Below are positions 1-8,544 of a stretch of 64,000 nt of DNA, piece after piece. The stretch comes from Rhizobium leguminosarum (lineage in GTDB: Bacteria > Pseudomonadota > Alphaproteobacteria > Rhizobiales > Rhizobiaceae): positions 2,630,501 through 2,694,500 of the forward strand of contig NZ_JAGIOR010000001.1 in NCBI RefSeq assembly GCF_017876795.1. Direction: 5' to 3'. The translations under genes were made by a program, and so were the position numbers. The notes under the pieces were generated by a model. It was given only the letters and a program-made list of their open reading frames with translations. It was not told where the DNA came from and did no database searches. The first letter of the stretch is position 1. Each line of letters opens with the position of its first letter.

Positions 1-213
1 CACGATATCGCCCGCGGCTTCGCGCTTAAACATGGTCTCGACGACTCTCTCTCCGGAACGCCGGAGGTCGCTTGGGAATGGATTTACGAGTCCCTCCGGC
101 ACTTCGCCCCCGAGCTAGATGTCGACACCCGCAACGAACTTGCTGCGTGCTGTTTTCGGTCCATCCGGTCCCGGATGCGAACGGCGCAAGGAGGACGTTG
201 TGGGATTCATTAA
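1..213 (+). CDS. Unknown protein, C-terminal part (cut by window start)
   Basis: The frame starting at base 1 is open to a TAA at 211-213 and gives about 70 residues (HDIARGFALKHG... to ...GGRCGIH). The start lies outside the window. I do not recognise the family. Its last 14 bases overlap the likely GTG start of the next gene, which has a strong ribosome binding site inside this frame; such an arrangement is typical of two genes in one operon. It lies inside the presumed integrative element, so it is probably element cargo or an element maintenance gene, but nothing in the short stretch shows a function. Confidence 0.45.
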   Translation, partial: HDIARGFALKHGLDDSLSGTPEVAWEWIYESLRHFAPELDVDTRNELAACCFRSIRSRMRTAQGGRCGIH

Positions 214-823
214 CATAGCTGACGCTGCGAACCGGCTCGGCGTTTCCCTCCCTTATTTTCGTGAGCTCATCGACCGCATGGATAGGGTTCCGACCGTGCT
301 CGATCCGACTGACGGCACAGACTTCTGGACGTCCACGACCGGCATGATCCAGGAACGAGACCTCAAAACCTACGAAAATCTGCTCCGCCAGCGCCGCTTC
401 GTACGGCTCCGGGAGGTCTACGCCGACGTCCTCGTCGAAGCGGTCGTGCTGACCATCCGTCCTGGATGGAAGTCGCTGCTCGAGCGCGTCTGCGAACGGA
501 TTCGATGGATGCCGGCGGAGTGGTCCGTGAAGCTCGTGAAAGCGCGCGAGGTAAATGGATTTATGGTGATGCGATTCGATTACGACCGCGACTGCGCGGG
601 CTCTTTTAACGAGATCAACCGGCTCTGGGAAGAGATGCGGTTGTCGTCTCTCTCAGTGTGCGAAGAGTGTGGGAATAACGGACGCTTCCGTTATTCCCCA
701 TCAAGGTCGCTGACGTTGTGCGACAAGCATGCGCGGCTCGCGGAGCCCGTGTTGCCGGGGGATGGCGTGATGGCTGATCCGGCGTCGGACGGCGGGTCAA
801 TCTCTGAGCTGCCGCCCGACTGA
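200..823 (+). CDS. Unknown element-borne protein, GTG start
   Basis: A 207-residue protein if it starts at GTG 200, which has AAGGAGG about 5 bases upstream (188-194); an ATG at 119 in the same frame has no comparable site and would overlap the upstream gene much more. Residues about 6-25 (ADAANRLGVSLPYFRELIDR) look like a helix-turn-helix or excisionase-like helix pair, which is only a resemblance. Near the C-terminus a Cys-x2-Cys and a later Cys-x2-His (CEEC, CDKH) could bind zinc. The last 30 residues are acidic and probably disordered. It lies next to the recombinase gene, so a regulatory or element role is plausible but unproven. Confidence 0.55.
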   Translation: MGFINIADAANRLGVSLPYFRELIDRMDRVPTVLDPTDGTDFWTSTTGMIQERDLKTYENLLRQRRFVRLREVYADVLVEAVVLTIRPGWKSLLERVCERIRWMPAEWSVKLVKAREVNGFMVMRFDYDRDCAGSFNEINRLWEEMRLSSLSVCEECGNNGRFRYSPSRSLTLCDKHARLAEPVLPGDGVMADPASDGGSISELPPD

Positions 824-876
824 AACCGCCCCCCAGTCGATGGCGAGTCACCGACTGGGGATGTGTGGATACGGCC

Positions 877-2277
877 TCAGGCGGCCTTCTTCATCGACAT
901 CTGCTCGCAGTAGAGCCGGTAGCCGTCCATGACGTAGTCCTGCCACCACAGAAGGATCGCCATCTTGGTGTCGAGGTATACGTTGCGGTCGTAGATCTTC
1001 TCAGACACGGACTGGCGGCCCTCGTTCGCGTGGGTGATCATTACGATCTCTTTCGGCTCCATCGGTCGCCCCGCAAGTTCGAAGCTGGACATCTTTGGCT
1101 TGACAATGGTCGTAAAGGACTTTCGCAGATCGTGTGTCGCCACGTTCCAAGGCATTAGTTCGAATACGCCGCCGGGCAACCGCATCTCCTCGATCTTGTC
1201 GCTGACGGTCCGCTCGTTGATGTGGCCGTTCATATCATCGCCGGTTCGGCGCGGCCGCTGCTTCGGAAATAGGTAGTCGCTATCAGGGCGGGTCAGGCGT
1301 AGGGCCTGCGCGACGACCGATGCCGCTAGCGGCGGCAGTGGAAGCTTACGCCAGTGGTGAGCTTTGTCTTCCATGGACCATACACAGTCGTACGGCCCAT
1401 CGGTCTGGATCGCAGTCTTCATTGCCGACGTCGGCGTGAAGCGGCGTTGACCCGTCAGCAGTTGAAGTTGCAAGATCAGCCGCACCGTTTCATTCCGGCA
1501 AGACAGAAGGGCGTGCCACAAAGCGCCCAGCTCAAGCTGCGTCAGAGCACGCTTATGCTCGCTCCCAGCAACTACTCTCGCCTTCTCAAGAGCTTTAGAC
1601 AGCTCTCGGGAAGGATTGGACGTCAACCCGAGGTCGGGATTGTTGATCATGTATGTGAAGCAGGCCTTGATAGCCGCGACGGTGAGGTTGGCCTGCCGAA
1701 TTCCTTGGCCTTTTGCCTCGCCGTTCTTCCCGCGCTGGATGATGTTGTTCCGGACGCGAGCGAGGTCGGACGTCGTGATCGAGGCGATGGGCTTGCCATG
1801 GATCGGTGCGAAATCGTCGTGAAGCCCCGGAGTGACGCCGAGTGCCGATCTGTAGCCGCGCACGGTGTCCCGGTTTTTATTGATGGCCGCCCACTCGAGG
1901 TAGTAGTCGCGCGCGACTTCCCAGGTCACGCCGTCGCCGTGCTCGACGGCGTGGAGGTGTCCGGCATCGATGACGGAATGCCCGGCCGCGAAGGCGGAGA
2001 TCATGACATCCAGCGGGCGTCCGCGCGCGGCTTCCTTCTTGAGGGCGACGACAAGCTCCCGCAGCAGTGGGAGGTCGTCGAGGCCGAGGGATGTGAATGG
2101 AGCGATCAATAGGTTCTGCTCGCGAGTGCTGAAGTACCAGTTGGCACCGGACTTGGTGACGCGGATCGCGAGACCGGAGGTGTCCTTGTCGCGGTAGAGG
2201 AACGGCGCGGTCACGCCCTTCTTGATGATGTTGCGGACCTTGGTGAGCGTGTGCCCACTGAAATGTTCGGACGGCAT
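877..2277 (-). CDS. Tyrosine recombinase / phage-type integrase
   Basis: A 466-residue site-specific recombinase of the tyrosine (phage integrase) family. The N-terminal part resembles the arm-binding domain of P4-like integrases (residues about 10-90, FLYRDKDTSGLAIRVTKSGANWYF), followed by a core-binding helical domain and the catalytic domain. Catalytic residues can be assigned: Arg in LLTGQRR, the HxxR box in THDLRKS, His in ITHAN and the nucleophile Tyr in SEKIYDRN near the C-terminus. It is transcribed away from the tRNA fragment, with about 260 bases between its start and the att site. It probably drives integration and excision of an element extending to the left. It looks intact. Confidence 0.9.
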   Translation of the reverse strand: MPSEHFSGHTLTKVRNIIKKGVTAPFLYRDKDTSGLAIRVTKSGANWYFSTREQNLLIAPFTSLGLDDLPLLRELVVALKKEAARGRPLDVMISAFAAGHSVIDAGHLHAVEHGDGVTWEVARDYYLEWAAINKNRDTVRGYRSALGVTPGLHDDFAPIHGKPIASITTSDLARVRNNIIQRGKNGEAKGQGIRQANLTVAAIKACFTYMINNPDLGLTSNPSRELSKALEKARVVAGSEHKRALTQLELGALWHALLSCRNETVRLILQLQLLTGQRRFTPTSAMKTAIQTDGPYDCVWSMEDKAHHWRKLPLPPLAASVVAQALRLTRPDSDYLFPKQRPRRTGDDMNGHINERTVSDKIEEMRLPGGVFELMPWNVATHDLRKSFTTIVKPKMSSFELAGRPMEPKEIVMITHANEGRQSVSEKIYDRNVYLDTKMAILLWWQDYVMDGYRLYCEQMSMKKAA

Positions 2278-2372
2278 GGGTGATCTCTTCCCCTGTTGAT
2301 AAGGAAAGCGTGACGCCCGCCGTGTCGGTTGGCAAGCCTTAGACCCAAAAACTCTGGGTGGTCAGCATCTGT

Positions 2373-2384
2373 ATCACATGTGAT
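2373..2384. promoter_or_regulatory. 12-bp perfect palindrome upstream of the integrase
   Basis: ATCACATGTGAT is a perfect palindrome about 95 bases upstream of the integrase start. Its position suggests an operator or a directionality-factor site. No regulator for it can be named from the sequence. Confidence 0.35.
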
Positions 2385-2410
2385 GCGGCACCACAGCCAC
2401 GTAACACATC

Positions 2411-2460
2411 CAAAAATATTGACGAGGAATAGGTGTCACTGACCGGTGTCAATAAAATTG
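2411..2460. repeat. Inverted repeat between integrase and att site
   Basis: The arms 2411-2423 and 2448-2460 are 13 bases long and match at 10 positions, with a perfect TATTGAC/GTCAATA core. The location between recombinase and attachment site fits integrase arm-type or excisionase binding sites. Confidence 0.4.
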
Positions 2461-2538
2461 GCCTGATTCCTAAGGCCTTGTAGCGTCAACATTGTTGACA
2501 AGCGCAGGTATAGCGGGGAATGGAAAGTGCTAGACCCT

Positions 2539-2587
<49 letters not shown>

Positions 2588-2740
2588 AATTTCTTGAAAA
2601 GATTGATATATTTGACGTTGGGCCGGAATTTCCGGCCCGGCGGAAACTGTTCCAGAAACGGGCGGCATGGTCGGGCTGTCCGCAGGTCTGGCAGCGTCGA
2701 TCCTCGCGCCCTATTTGCTCTCTCAGAGTGGGAGGGGTTC

Positions 2741-3037
2741 ATGAGAAGCGTCATTCTAGTCATTGCCTTGTCTCTGCCGTTGCCGGCCTATGCCGCTGGG
2801 GCGAAGGAGATCAAGGCAAGCGAGCATAGCTGCGGCGAGCTTGCGCAGATCATCCGGCAGAATAAAAAGGTCTTTGTCCGCGTCGGCTTCGGTGGCCGCA
2901 GCTTCCGCTATCCGCCGGCGCAATGCAGCATGGGCGACAAGCGCGCGACGACGAGTTTCCGCGATGCGGGTGGGAAGCAGTGCATTCTCGACTATGCCTG
3001 CGTCTTCGATCCCGCGTCGCCCTATAATTTCCCTTAG
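2741..3037 (+). CDS. Small secreted protein, tandem paralogue 1
   Basis: A 98-residue protein with a Sec signal peptide (about residues 1-18, cut after AYA). The start at 2741 has GGGAGGGG just upstream. The mature part contains HSCGELAQII, a central VGFGGRSFRYPPAQC and a C-terminal CILDYACVFDP; four Cys residues suggest two disulphides in the periplasm. It is clearly related along its whole length to the next gene, so the pair arose by tandem duplication. I do not recognise a named family. It lies just outside the tRNA fragment, so it may belong to the chromosome rather than the integrative element. Confidence 0.75.
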   Translation: MRSVILVIALSLPLPAYAAGAKEIKASEHSCGELAQIIRQNKKVFVRVGFGGRSFRYPPAQCSMGDKRATTSFRDAGGKQCILDYACVFDPASPYNFP

Positions 3038-3102
3038 CTGCATCGGTTGAGGCATGCATCGGTGCGATGCCCAACTTCGTATCTGCATATTCAGGAGTTT
3101 TC

Positions 3103-3405
3103 ATGAAAAGCGTTGTGCTGGCCGTCGCGCTGTTGTTTCCGTCCGCAGCCCTCGCCATCGAGGCGGTGGAAGTCAATGCCAGGGATCACAGTTGCGACGA
3201 GCTTTCCCAGATCATCCGCAAAGACAAAGCCGTTTTCGTGCGCATGGGCTTCGGTGGCCGCAGCTTTCGTTATCCACCCGCCAGGTGCAATCTGGGCGAC
3301 AAGTACGAAACGGCGAGGTTAAGGGATGCCAACGGCAAAATTTGCCTTCTCGACTACGAGTGCGTGTACGACCCTCAGTCTTTCTATAACAGGATCCCGA
3401 AATGA
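3103..3405 (+). CDS. Small secreted protein, tandem paralogue 2
   Basis: A 100-residue protein with a signal peptide (MKSVVLAVALLFPSAALA). ATG 3103 is chosen over an in-frame ATG at 3067 because it is preceded by CAGGAG and starts the signal peptide directly. It shares with the previous gene HSC-EL-QIIR, FVR-GFGGRSFRYPPA-C and CLLDY-CV-DP, including all four Cys. The 65-base gap holds no clear terminator, so the two may be cotranscribed. Exported to the periplasm; function unknown. Confidence 0.75.
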   Translation: MKSVVLAVALLFPSAALAIEAVEVNARDHSCDELSQIIRKDKAVFVRMGFGGRSFRYPPARCNLGDKYETARLRDANGKICLLDYECVYDPQSFYNRIPK

Positions 3406-3624
3406 TTCCGATTTGACAATTGCCGCCCACCGCTTCAATCGCTGACTTCAGCGTCATGCATTCTTCGGCAACCCGCTCAAGAAAAAAGGCCGGGCGAAAC
3501 TCGCACCGACCCTTCCTCGATCTGTCTCAATAACGGCTGCCAGTACATCCGTGGTCAGCCGTCAGAGACAAATTCATTATCCCTAAAATAGGGTTTGGTT
3601 AACGATGTTCAAGAGCCCACGTCA

Positions 3625-3655
3625 GAAAGAAGCCGGCGCTTTGCCGACTTCTTTC
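3625..3655 (-). terminator. Hairpin downstream of the 3669-3980 gene
   Basis: On the minus strand GAAAGAAG-CGGC pairs across a five-base loop with GCCG-CTTCTTTC. It lies 14 bases beyond the stop of the minus-strand gene. The 3' arm is U-rich but no clean T-run follows. Confidence 0.5.
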
Positions 3656-3668
3656 GGGTGAGCAGCTG

Positions 3669-3980
3669 TTACTGCTGCGCAGGCGCAGCCGGCGTGGCCG
3701 GTGCCGGTGCTGGTGCCGGTGCAGGCGTTGCAGGGTTGTCAGTCGGAGCGATCGGCTTGGCCGGCGCCGGCTCGGATTGCGTCGTGGAGGCTGTTGTATC
3801 AGGGGATGTGCCGGGGGTGCTCCACTGCGAATAGGCGAATGCAGCGACAGCGATAACGGCCAATGCTGCGACCCAGACAACCCACGTATTATTGGTGCGC
3901 GGGCTTGGCGTGGTGCGCAGATCCAGATTTGGGTTCAGCGGGCGGTTCGGGTCGTTGGCATTATTGGGGTCGTACGTCAT
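3669..3980 (-). CDS. Single-pass membrane protein with Pro/Ala-rich tail
   Basis: A 103-residue protein with a polar Asn/Pro-rich N-terminus, one membrane helix (VVWVAALAVIAVAAFAYSQW, about residues 34-53) and a low-complexity Pro/Ala/Thr tail ending in APAPAPAPA. GAGGAG lies 7 bases before ATG 3980. Positive-inside logic gives no strong topology. Such proteins are common in Rhizobiales and have no assigned function. The repetitive GGTGCC DNA in the tail is prone to slippage. Confidence 0.65.
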   Translation of the reverse strand: MTYDPNNANDPNRPLNPNLDLRTTPSPRTNNTWVVWVAALAVIAVAAFAYSQWSTPGTSPDTTASTTQSEPAPAKPIAPTDNPATPAPAPAPAPATPAAPAQQ

Positions 3981-4316
3981 GGTACTTTCTCCTCTTTCGG
4001 TGAAAGAAGAATGCCGAAGTGGGCTTTTTGTTCCGTAGGGGTGCCGGGAACCGGTTGTTATCAGGGGTTTCCGCGCCAGAGCTCGCCCGAATCGACAGCC
4101 AGGGCCGTCTGCTTTTGCGGCGGGCGGTGGGCCTGCTTGCCCACCGGAAGACCTGCCGCTCCAATGTCAGCGTCGCGAGTCTCTGTTCCATGCAAGCGTC
4201 CGCTTGACACGACGGGGTCTGTTTGCGCATGGTTTTGCCATGGGGTTGCGATCACCCCACGAGGCGCCATGCTGAAGAATCGCGTCCAATAGCACCGATC
4301 AACGGAGGGACGCGTC
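3981..4316. other. Intergenic region upstream of chrB
   Basis: No supported gene. It carries the leader of the divergent membrane protein gene and the chrB promoter region; GGAGGG before ATG 4317 is the chrB ribosome binding site. ChrB proteins can autoregulate, but I see no clear symmetric operator. Confidence 0.4.
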
Positions 4317-5132
4317 ATGCCGTCATTTCTCGAAATTTCCGCCGAAAAACTCAGCCGCCTCATCGGAACCCCCGGGGCGCCCTGCATTATCGATGTTCGC
4401 ACCGAGACGGACTTCGCACTCGATCCTCGCCTGGTTCCGGGCTCGATCCGGCGCGACCATTCCGCGGTCGCGTCCTGGGCGGGCAGCGTCGATGCTGATG
4501 CCGTCGTTGTGGTCTGTCAAAAGGGCAGCAAGCTCAGCCACGGTGTGGCCGCCTATCTGCGCCATGCCGGGATCGCTGCGGAGAGCCTCGAAGGCGGCTT
4601 CGAAGCCTGGATTACTGGCGGAGCGGCGGTGCCTGAGGAAAAGCTGCCGCGCCGCGACGCAGAAGGACGCACCGTCTGGGTGACGCGGGCGCGGCCGAAA
4701 ATCGACCGCATTGCCTGTCCCTGGCTGATCCGGCGCTTCGTCGATCCGGACGCCGTCTTCCTGTTCGTCCCGGCGCCTGAAGTATGTGCCGTCGGCGAGC
4801 GCTTCGGGGCCGTACCCTTCGATATCGAAGACGTATTCTGGAGCCATCGCGGCGAACTCTGCACCTTCGACGTGATGGTCGAGGAATTCGGCCTGGCGTC
4901 CGAGCCGCTTCTGCGCCTGGCGCAGATTATCAGGGCGGCGGATACCGCAAGGCTCGATCTCGCGCCCGAGGCGCCTGGCCTGCTTGCCGCTTCGCTCGGC
5001 CTCTCCAGGATGTATTCCGACGACCTGGAGCAGCTCGAGGCCGGCATGCTTCTCTACGATGCCTTCTTCCGCTGGTGCCGGGACGCGACCGAGGAAACTC
5101 ACAACTGGCCCGCGCCGAAGAAGAGGGCATGA
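4317..5132 (+). CDS. chrB: Chromate resistance protein ChrB with N-terminal rhodanese domain
   Basis: 271 residues. The N-terminal ~105 residues are a rhodanese domain (CIIDVRTETDF, then the active-site loop CQKGSKLSHGVAAYL); the rest is the ChrB domain (WVTRARPKIDRIACPWLIRRFVDPDAVFLFVP, ICTFDVMVEEFG-like region, AADTARLDLAPEAPGLLAASLGLSRMY). ChrB is a chromate-responsive regulator or accessory factor for the ChrA efflux pump. The rhodanese fusion may supply sulphur or reducing chemistry. The gene is followed by chrA with one base between stop and start, so they form one operon. Confidence 0.88.
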   Translation: MPSFLEISAEKLSRLIGTPGAPCIIDVRTETDFALDPRLVPGSIRRDHSAVASWAGSVDADAVVVVCQKGSKLSHGVAAYLRHAGIAAESLEGGFEAWITGGAAVPEEKLPRRDAEGRTVWVTRARPKIDRIACPWLIRRFVDPDAVFLFVPAPEVCAVGERFGAVPFDIEDVFWSHRGELCTFDVMVEEFGLASEPLLRLAQIIRAADTARLDLAPEAPGLLAASLGLSRMYSDDLEQLEAGMLLYDAFFRWCRDATEETHNWPAPKKRA

Positions 5133-5133
5133 G

Positions 5134-6555
5134 ATGGCCGAGATGACAGACAATAGCCCTACGGGCCAAACGGTGGAGAGAAATGCGGGAGAGGGGCATC
5201 ACCACGGCGTCTCGTTTGGCGAAGCCTTTAAGGTGTGGCTGCGCGTCGCCGCCTTGAGCTTCGGTGGCCCGGCCGGCCAGATTGCCGTCATGCACCGGAT
5301 CATCGTCGACGAGAAGCGATGGATCGGCGAGCATCGTTTTCTGCATGCGCTGAATTATTGCATGCTGCTTCCCGGCCCCGAGGCGCAGCAACTCGCCGTC
5401 TATATCGGCTGGCTGATGCACCGCACGCTCGGCGGTCTCGTCGCCGGCCTGCTGTTCGTGCTGCCGGGATTCCTGTCGATCCTTTGCCTCAGTTATATTT
5501 ACGCGGCTTATGGCAGCGTCGGCATCGTCGCCGGCGTGTTTTTCGGGCTGAAGGCGGCGGTGCTTGCCGTGGTCGTGCAGGCCGTCATCCGCATCGGCCG
5601 CCGCGCCCTTAGAAACAATGTCATGCTCCTGATTGCGGCGGTGGCCTTCGTCGCCATCTTCTTCTTGCACGTGCCGTTCCCGCTGATCGTGCTCGCCGCC
5701 GCCATGACCGGCTTCATCGGCGGCAGGTTCGGGCTTGCCGCCTTCATGCCGGGGGGCGGCCACAAGGCTGGGAGCGGTTCGGTGCTTTCGGATGCCGAGT
5801 CTGCGCTCGGGGACGGCATACCTGATCATGCGCGCCCCAATCTCGCCTGGTCGCTGCGGATGTCGGCAGCTCTGCTCGCTCTCTGGCTCGTACCCATCGC
5901 CACCCTCTATGCAGTGTTTGGGGCACACGACGTCTTCACCGAGATCGGTCTGTTCTTCAGCAAGATGGCGGTCGTCACCTTCGGCGGTGCCTACGCCGCG
6001 CTCGCCTACGTCGCGCAGGAAGCCGTGCAGCGTTTCGGCTGGCTGAAACCCGGCGAGATGCTGGATGGCCTGGGGATGGCCGAGACGACGCCGGGGCCGC
6101 TGATCATGGTGCTTCAGTTCGTTGGCTTCATGGGCGCCTACCGCAATCCCGGATCGCTCGATCCGATGCTCGCCGCCACGCTTGCGGCAATCCTGACGAC
6201 TTGGGTTACCTTCGTGCCCTGTTTCCTCTGGATATTCCTCGGCGCGCCGTTCATCGAAAAACTGCGCGGCAATGTGGCGCTCGCCGGCGCTATGTCGGCG
6301 ATCACGGCGGCTGTGGTCGGGGTCATTCTCAACCTCGCCATCTGGTTTGGCCTGCACACGCTGTTTGCCGAGGTCGCGACCGTCCGCCTTGGCGGCCTGC
6401 GGCTCGATATCCCCTTGCTGCAATCGGCCGTGCCGGCGGCAATGGCGCTGTCGGCCGCCGCCGCCATCGCGATCTTCCGGTTCAAGACGTCGGTCATCAC
6501 GACGTTGCTTGCCTGTGCGATGTCGGGAATGCTCTGGACGCTTGCCGTCAGCTAG
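5134..6555 (+). CDS. chrA: Chromate efflux transporter ChrA (CHR family, two-domain)
   Basis: 473 residues from ATG 5134, directly after the chrB stop. It is a long-chain CHR transporter with two homologous halves: the first shows LSFGGPAGQIAVMH and LLPGPEAQQLAVYIGW, the second TFGGAYAALAYVAQEAV and ETTPGPLIMVLQFVGF. About ten hydrophobic helices can be counted. It exports chromate from the cytoplasm driven by the membrane potential. A short cytosolic His-containing N-terminus (GEGHHHG) precedes the first helix. A second in-frame ATG at 5143 is possible. Confidence 0.9.
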   Translation: MAEMTDNSPTGQTVERNAGEGHHHGVSFGEAFKVWLRVAALSFGGPAGQIAVMHRIIVDEKRWIGEHRFLHALNYCMLLPGPEAQQLAVYIGWLMHRTLGGLVAGLLFVLPGFLSILCLSYIYAAYGSVGIVAGVFFGLKAAVLAVVVQAVIRIGRRALRNNVMLLIAAVAFVAIFFLHVPFPLIVLAAAMTGFIGGRFGLAAFMPGGGHKAGSGSVLSDAESALGDGIPDHARPNLAWSLRMSAALLALWLVPIATLYAVFGAHDVFTEIGLFFSKMAVVTFGGAYAALAYVAQEAVQRFGWLKPGEMLDGLGMAETTPGPLIMVLQFVGFMGAYRNPGSLDPMLAATLAAILTTWVTFVPCFLWIFLGAPFIEKLRGNVALAGAMSAITAAVVGVILNLAIWFGLHTLFAEVATVRLGGLRLDIPLLQSAVPAAMALSAAAAIAIFRFKTSVITTLLACAMSGMLWTLAVS

Positions 6556-6646
6556 AGCACTTTCAAAGGTCCGCAGCAGTAGCGTCCAGAATAGGGCAAA
6601 AATCAGAAAACTAAGCATTTCTGAGTGGGAGAAAAACCGAAATTCT

Positions 6647-7978
6647 TTAGGCTTCCATCCCGTCTGCGCGGATGCGCGTCGCCAGCATCTTGTCGATGCG
6701 CATGCCGTCCATGTCGAGCACTTCGAAACGCCAGCTGTCGAACACGAAGGTTTCGCCGGCTTCGGGGATATGCTGGAGCTGGTGCAGCGCGAAGCCCGCA
6801 AGCGTATGGAAATCGGCATCCGGGCGTTCGCGCAGGCCCAGCCGTTCGAATGCGTCGAAGGCCGGCATCATCGCATCGATCAACAGCGATCCGTCGTCCC
6901 GCACGACGATGTCGGGCTCCTCATTGGATCCCGGCAGATCGCCGGCGATGGCTTCGAGCAGATCTGTCTGGGTGACGATGCCTTCGAGGCTGCCATATTC
7001 GTCGATAACGATGGCGAGCCGGACAGGTGAGGCCTTGAAACTGTCGAGCACACGCACGACCGAGGTGCCCTCGTGCAGCACCAGCGGTTGCTTGATCACC
7101 GCCATCGGCCGGACCTTGCCGCCGTCGAGTACCTGGTCGAGAAGATCCTTCTTCAACACCATGCCGATCGGTTCGTCTATCGAGCCGCGGGCGACCAGCA
7201 ATTGTTCGTGGCTGCATTCGCGGATGGTTTTCAGGATCTCCGCCTCGCTGTCATCGGCGTCGAACCATTCGATATCGAGACGCGGGGTCATGATGTCGGA
7301 GATTGGCCTGTCGCCGATGTTGAAGACTCGCTCGACAAGCTGCTGCTGCACCTGGTTGAGAAGGCCGGCCTCCTGGCTTTCGGCGACCAGCAGCTTGAGC
7401 TCCTGCGGCGAATGGAACGACGATTCCCCGGTTCCGGCACGAAGACCCACACCCCGCAAAACCAGGTTCCCCATGCCGTTCAGAGCAAAGATCGCCGGCT
7501 TGAAGAGCACCAGGAAAAGCCCGAGCGGACGCACCACGGCAAGCGAAGTGGCTTCGCTGCGCTGAAGCGCCAGGCTTTTCGGTGCAAGCTCGCCGAGCAC
7601 GATGTGAAGTGCTGTGATGATGACGAAGGCAATGACGATGGCGACAGTATGTGCACCTGTGGTCGCCCACTGTCCGGGCAGCCAGGACAGCAGCGGTTCG
7701 ACCAGGTGGGCAAGCGCCGGTTCGCCGACCCAGCCCAGCGCCAGCGACGAGATGGTGATGCCGAGCTGGGTGGCTGCGAGGTTGGCATCGAGATTGTCGA
7801 CGGCGCGCTGAAGGGCTGAGGCATTCATGCGGCCGGCCGCGGCAAGTTCGGTGACACGACTGCGCCTCACCGAGACCAGCGCGAATTCGGCGGCGACGAA
7901 GAAGCCATTGGCGGCCACGAGAAGTAGCACGGCTAGTATCCCGACATAGTCGAAGAGCCCGCCCGCGGATTCGGACAT
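6647..7978 (-). CDS. CorC/HlyC-type membrane protein (DUF21, CBS pair, CorC_HlyC)
   Basis: 443 residues. An N-terminal DUF21 region with about four membrane helices (GILAVLLLVAANGFFVAAEFALVSVRR, TVAIVIAFVIITALHIVLGELAPK) is followed by a CBS pair (DRPISDIMTPRLDIEWFD, VRLAIVIDEYGSLEGIVTQTDLLEAIAGDL) and a C-terminal CorC_HlyC domain. The family includes Mg/Co efflux and CNNM-like proteins often annotated as hemolysins; a role in divalent cation homeostasis is the likeliest. It converges with chrA over a 91-base gap and is alone on its strand. Confidence 0.85.
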   Translation of the reverse strand: MSESAGGLFDYVGILAVLLLVAANGFFVAAEFALVSVRRSRVTELAAAGRMNASALQRAVDNLDANLAATQLGITISSLALGWVGEPALAHLVEPLLSWLPGQWATTGAHTVAIVIAFVIITALHIVLGELAPKSLALQRSEATSLAVVRPLGLFLVLFKPAIFALNGMGNLVLRGVGLRAGTGESSFHSPQELKLLVAESQEAGLLNQVQQQLVERVFNIGDRPISDIMTPRLDIEWFDADDSEAEILKTIRECSHEQLLVARGSIDEPIGMVLKKDLLDQVLDGGKVRPMAVIKQPLVLHEGTSVVRVLDSFKASPVRLAIVIDEYGSLEGIVTQTDLLEAIAGDLPGSNEEPDIVVRDDGSLLIDAMMPAFDAFERLGLRERPDADFHTLAGFALHQLQHIPEAGETFVFDSWRFEVLDMDGMRIDKMLATRIRADGMEA

Positions 7979-8160
7979 GTTTCCCTACCTCTGAAATGAT
8001 GCTAGCCCGAAACTACACGCTGGCACACAGGTAGCAAGGCGCAGCCGCCGTTCTTCCAGTGATGATGCCGATGCCGGCCCACCGCGTCAGATGATGTGCG
8101 CGGTTGTCCGATGTGGCGCGCAAAAGGGCGCAGCCGACCGCACGATCGATGCCGTGGCGT

Positions 8161-8544
8161 TCATCTCTTCGGTGCCTCGAAGAGTTCGATCGGGTTTCCG
8201 GCCGGGTCATCGAGCACGATCTGCTTGCCACCCATGCCCTGCACGATCTCGTTGCGAAAACGCGCGCCCGCTTGGCGCAGCGTCGCGACCTCCGCCTCCA
8301 GGTCGGCGACCTCGATCTGGATGCGATTCCATCCGCCGGGTTCAGGTTTTCGCCCGTCGGGCATTGGCTGGGAAGCTCCGCCCGGTCCCGTCGTGCCGCT
8401 GACGAGCAGACGAAACCCGTCCCTGGTCAGGATGGCGAAGGAGGGCGCGGGGTGAAGCGCAATCGAGAAGCCAAGATGTTTCGTATAGAATTCCAACGCG
8501 GCGTCGACGTCGTCGACGATATAACGCATGCTGATGCCGGGCAT
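8161..8544 (-). CDS. VOC (glyoxalase/bleomycin resistance) family protein
   Basis: 127 residues, a complete single VOC module: SMRYIVDDVDAALEFYTKHLGF at the N-terminus, the middle strand FAILTRDGFRLLVSG, and QIVLDDPAGNPIELFEAP at the end, where the final Glu is the usual metal ligand. Substrate not predictable. It has its own promoter region shared with the divergent RcnB-like gene. Confidence 0.8.
   Translation of the reverse strand: MPGISMRYIVDDVDAALEFYTKHLGFSIALHPAPSFAILTRDGFRLLVSGTTGPGGASQPMPDGRKPEPGGWNRIQIEVADLEAEVATLRQAGARFRNEIVQGMGGKQIVLDDPAGNPIELFEAPKR

Noticed and set aside
4930..6819. 629-codon open frame on the minus strand
   Set aside because: It is antisense to chrB/chrA with Arg/Glu-rich low-information sequence, a typical high-GC shadow.
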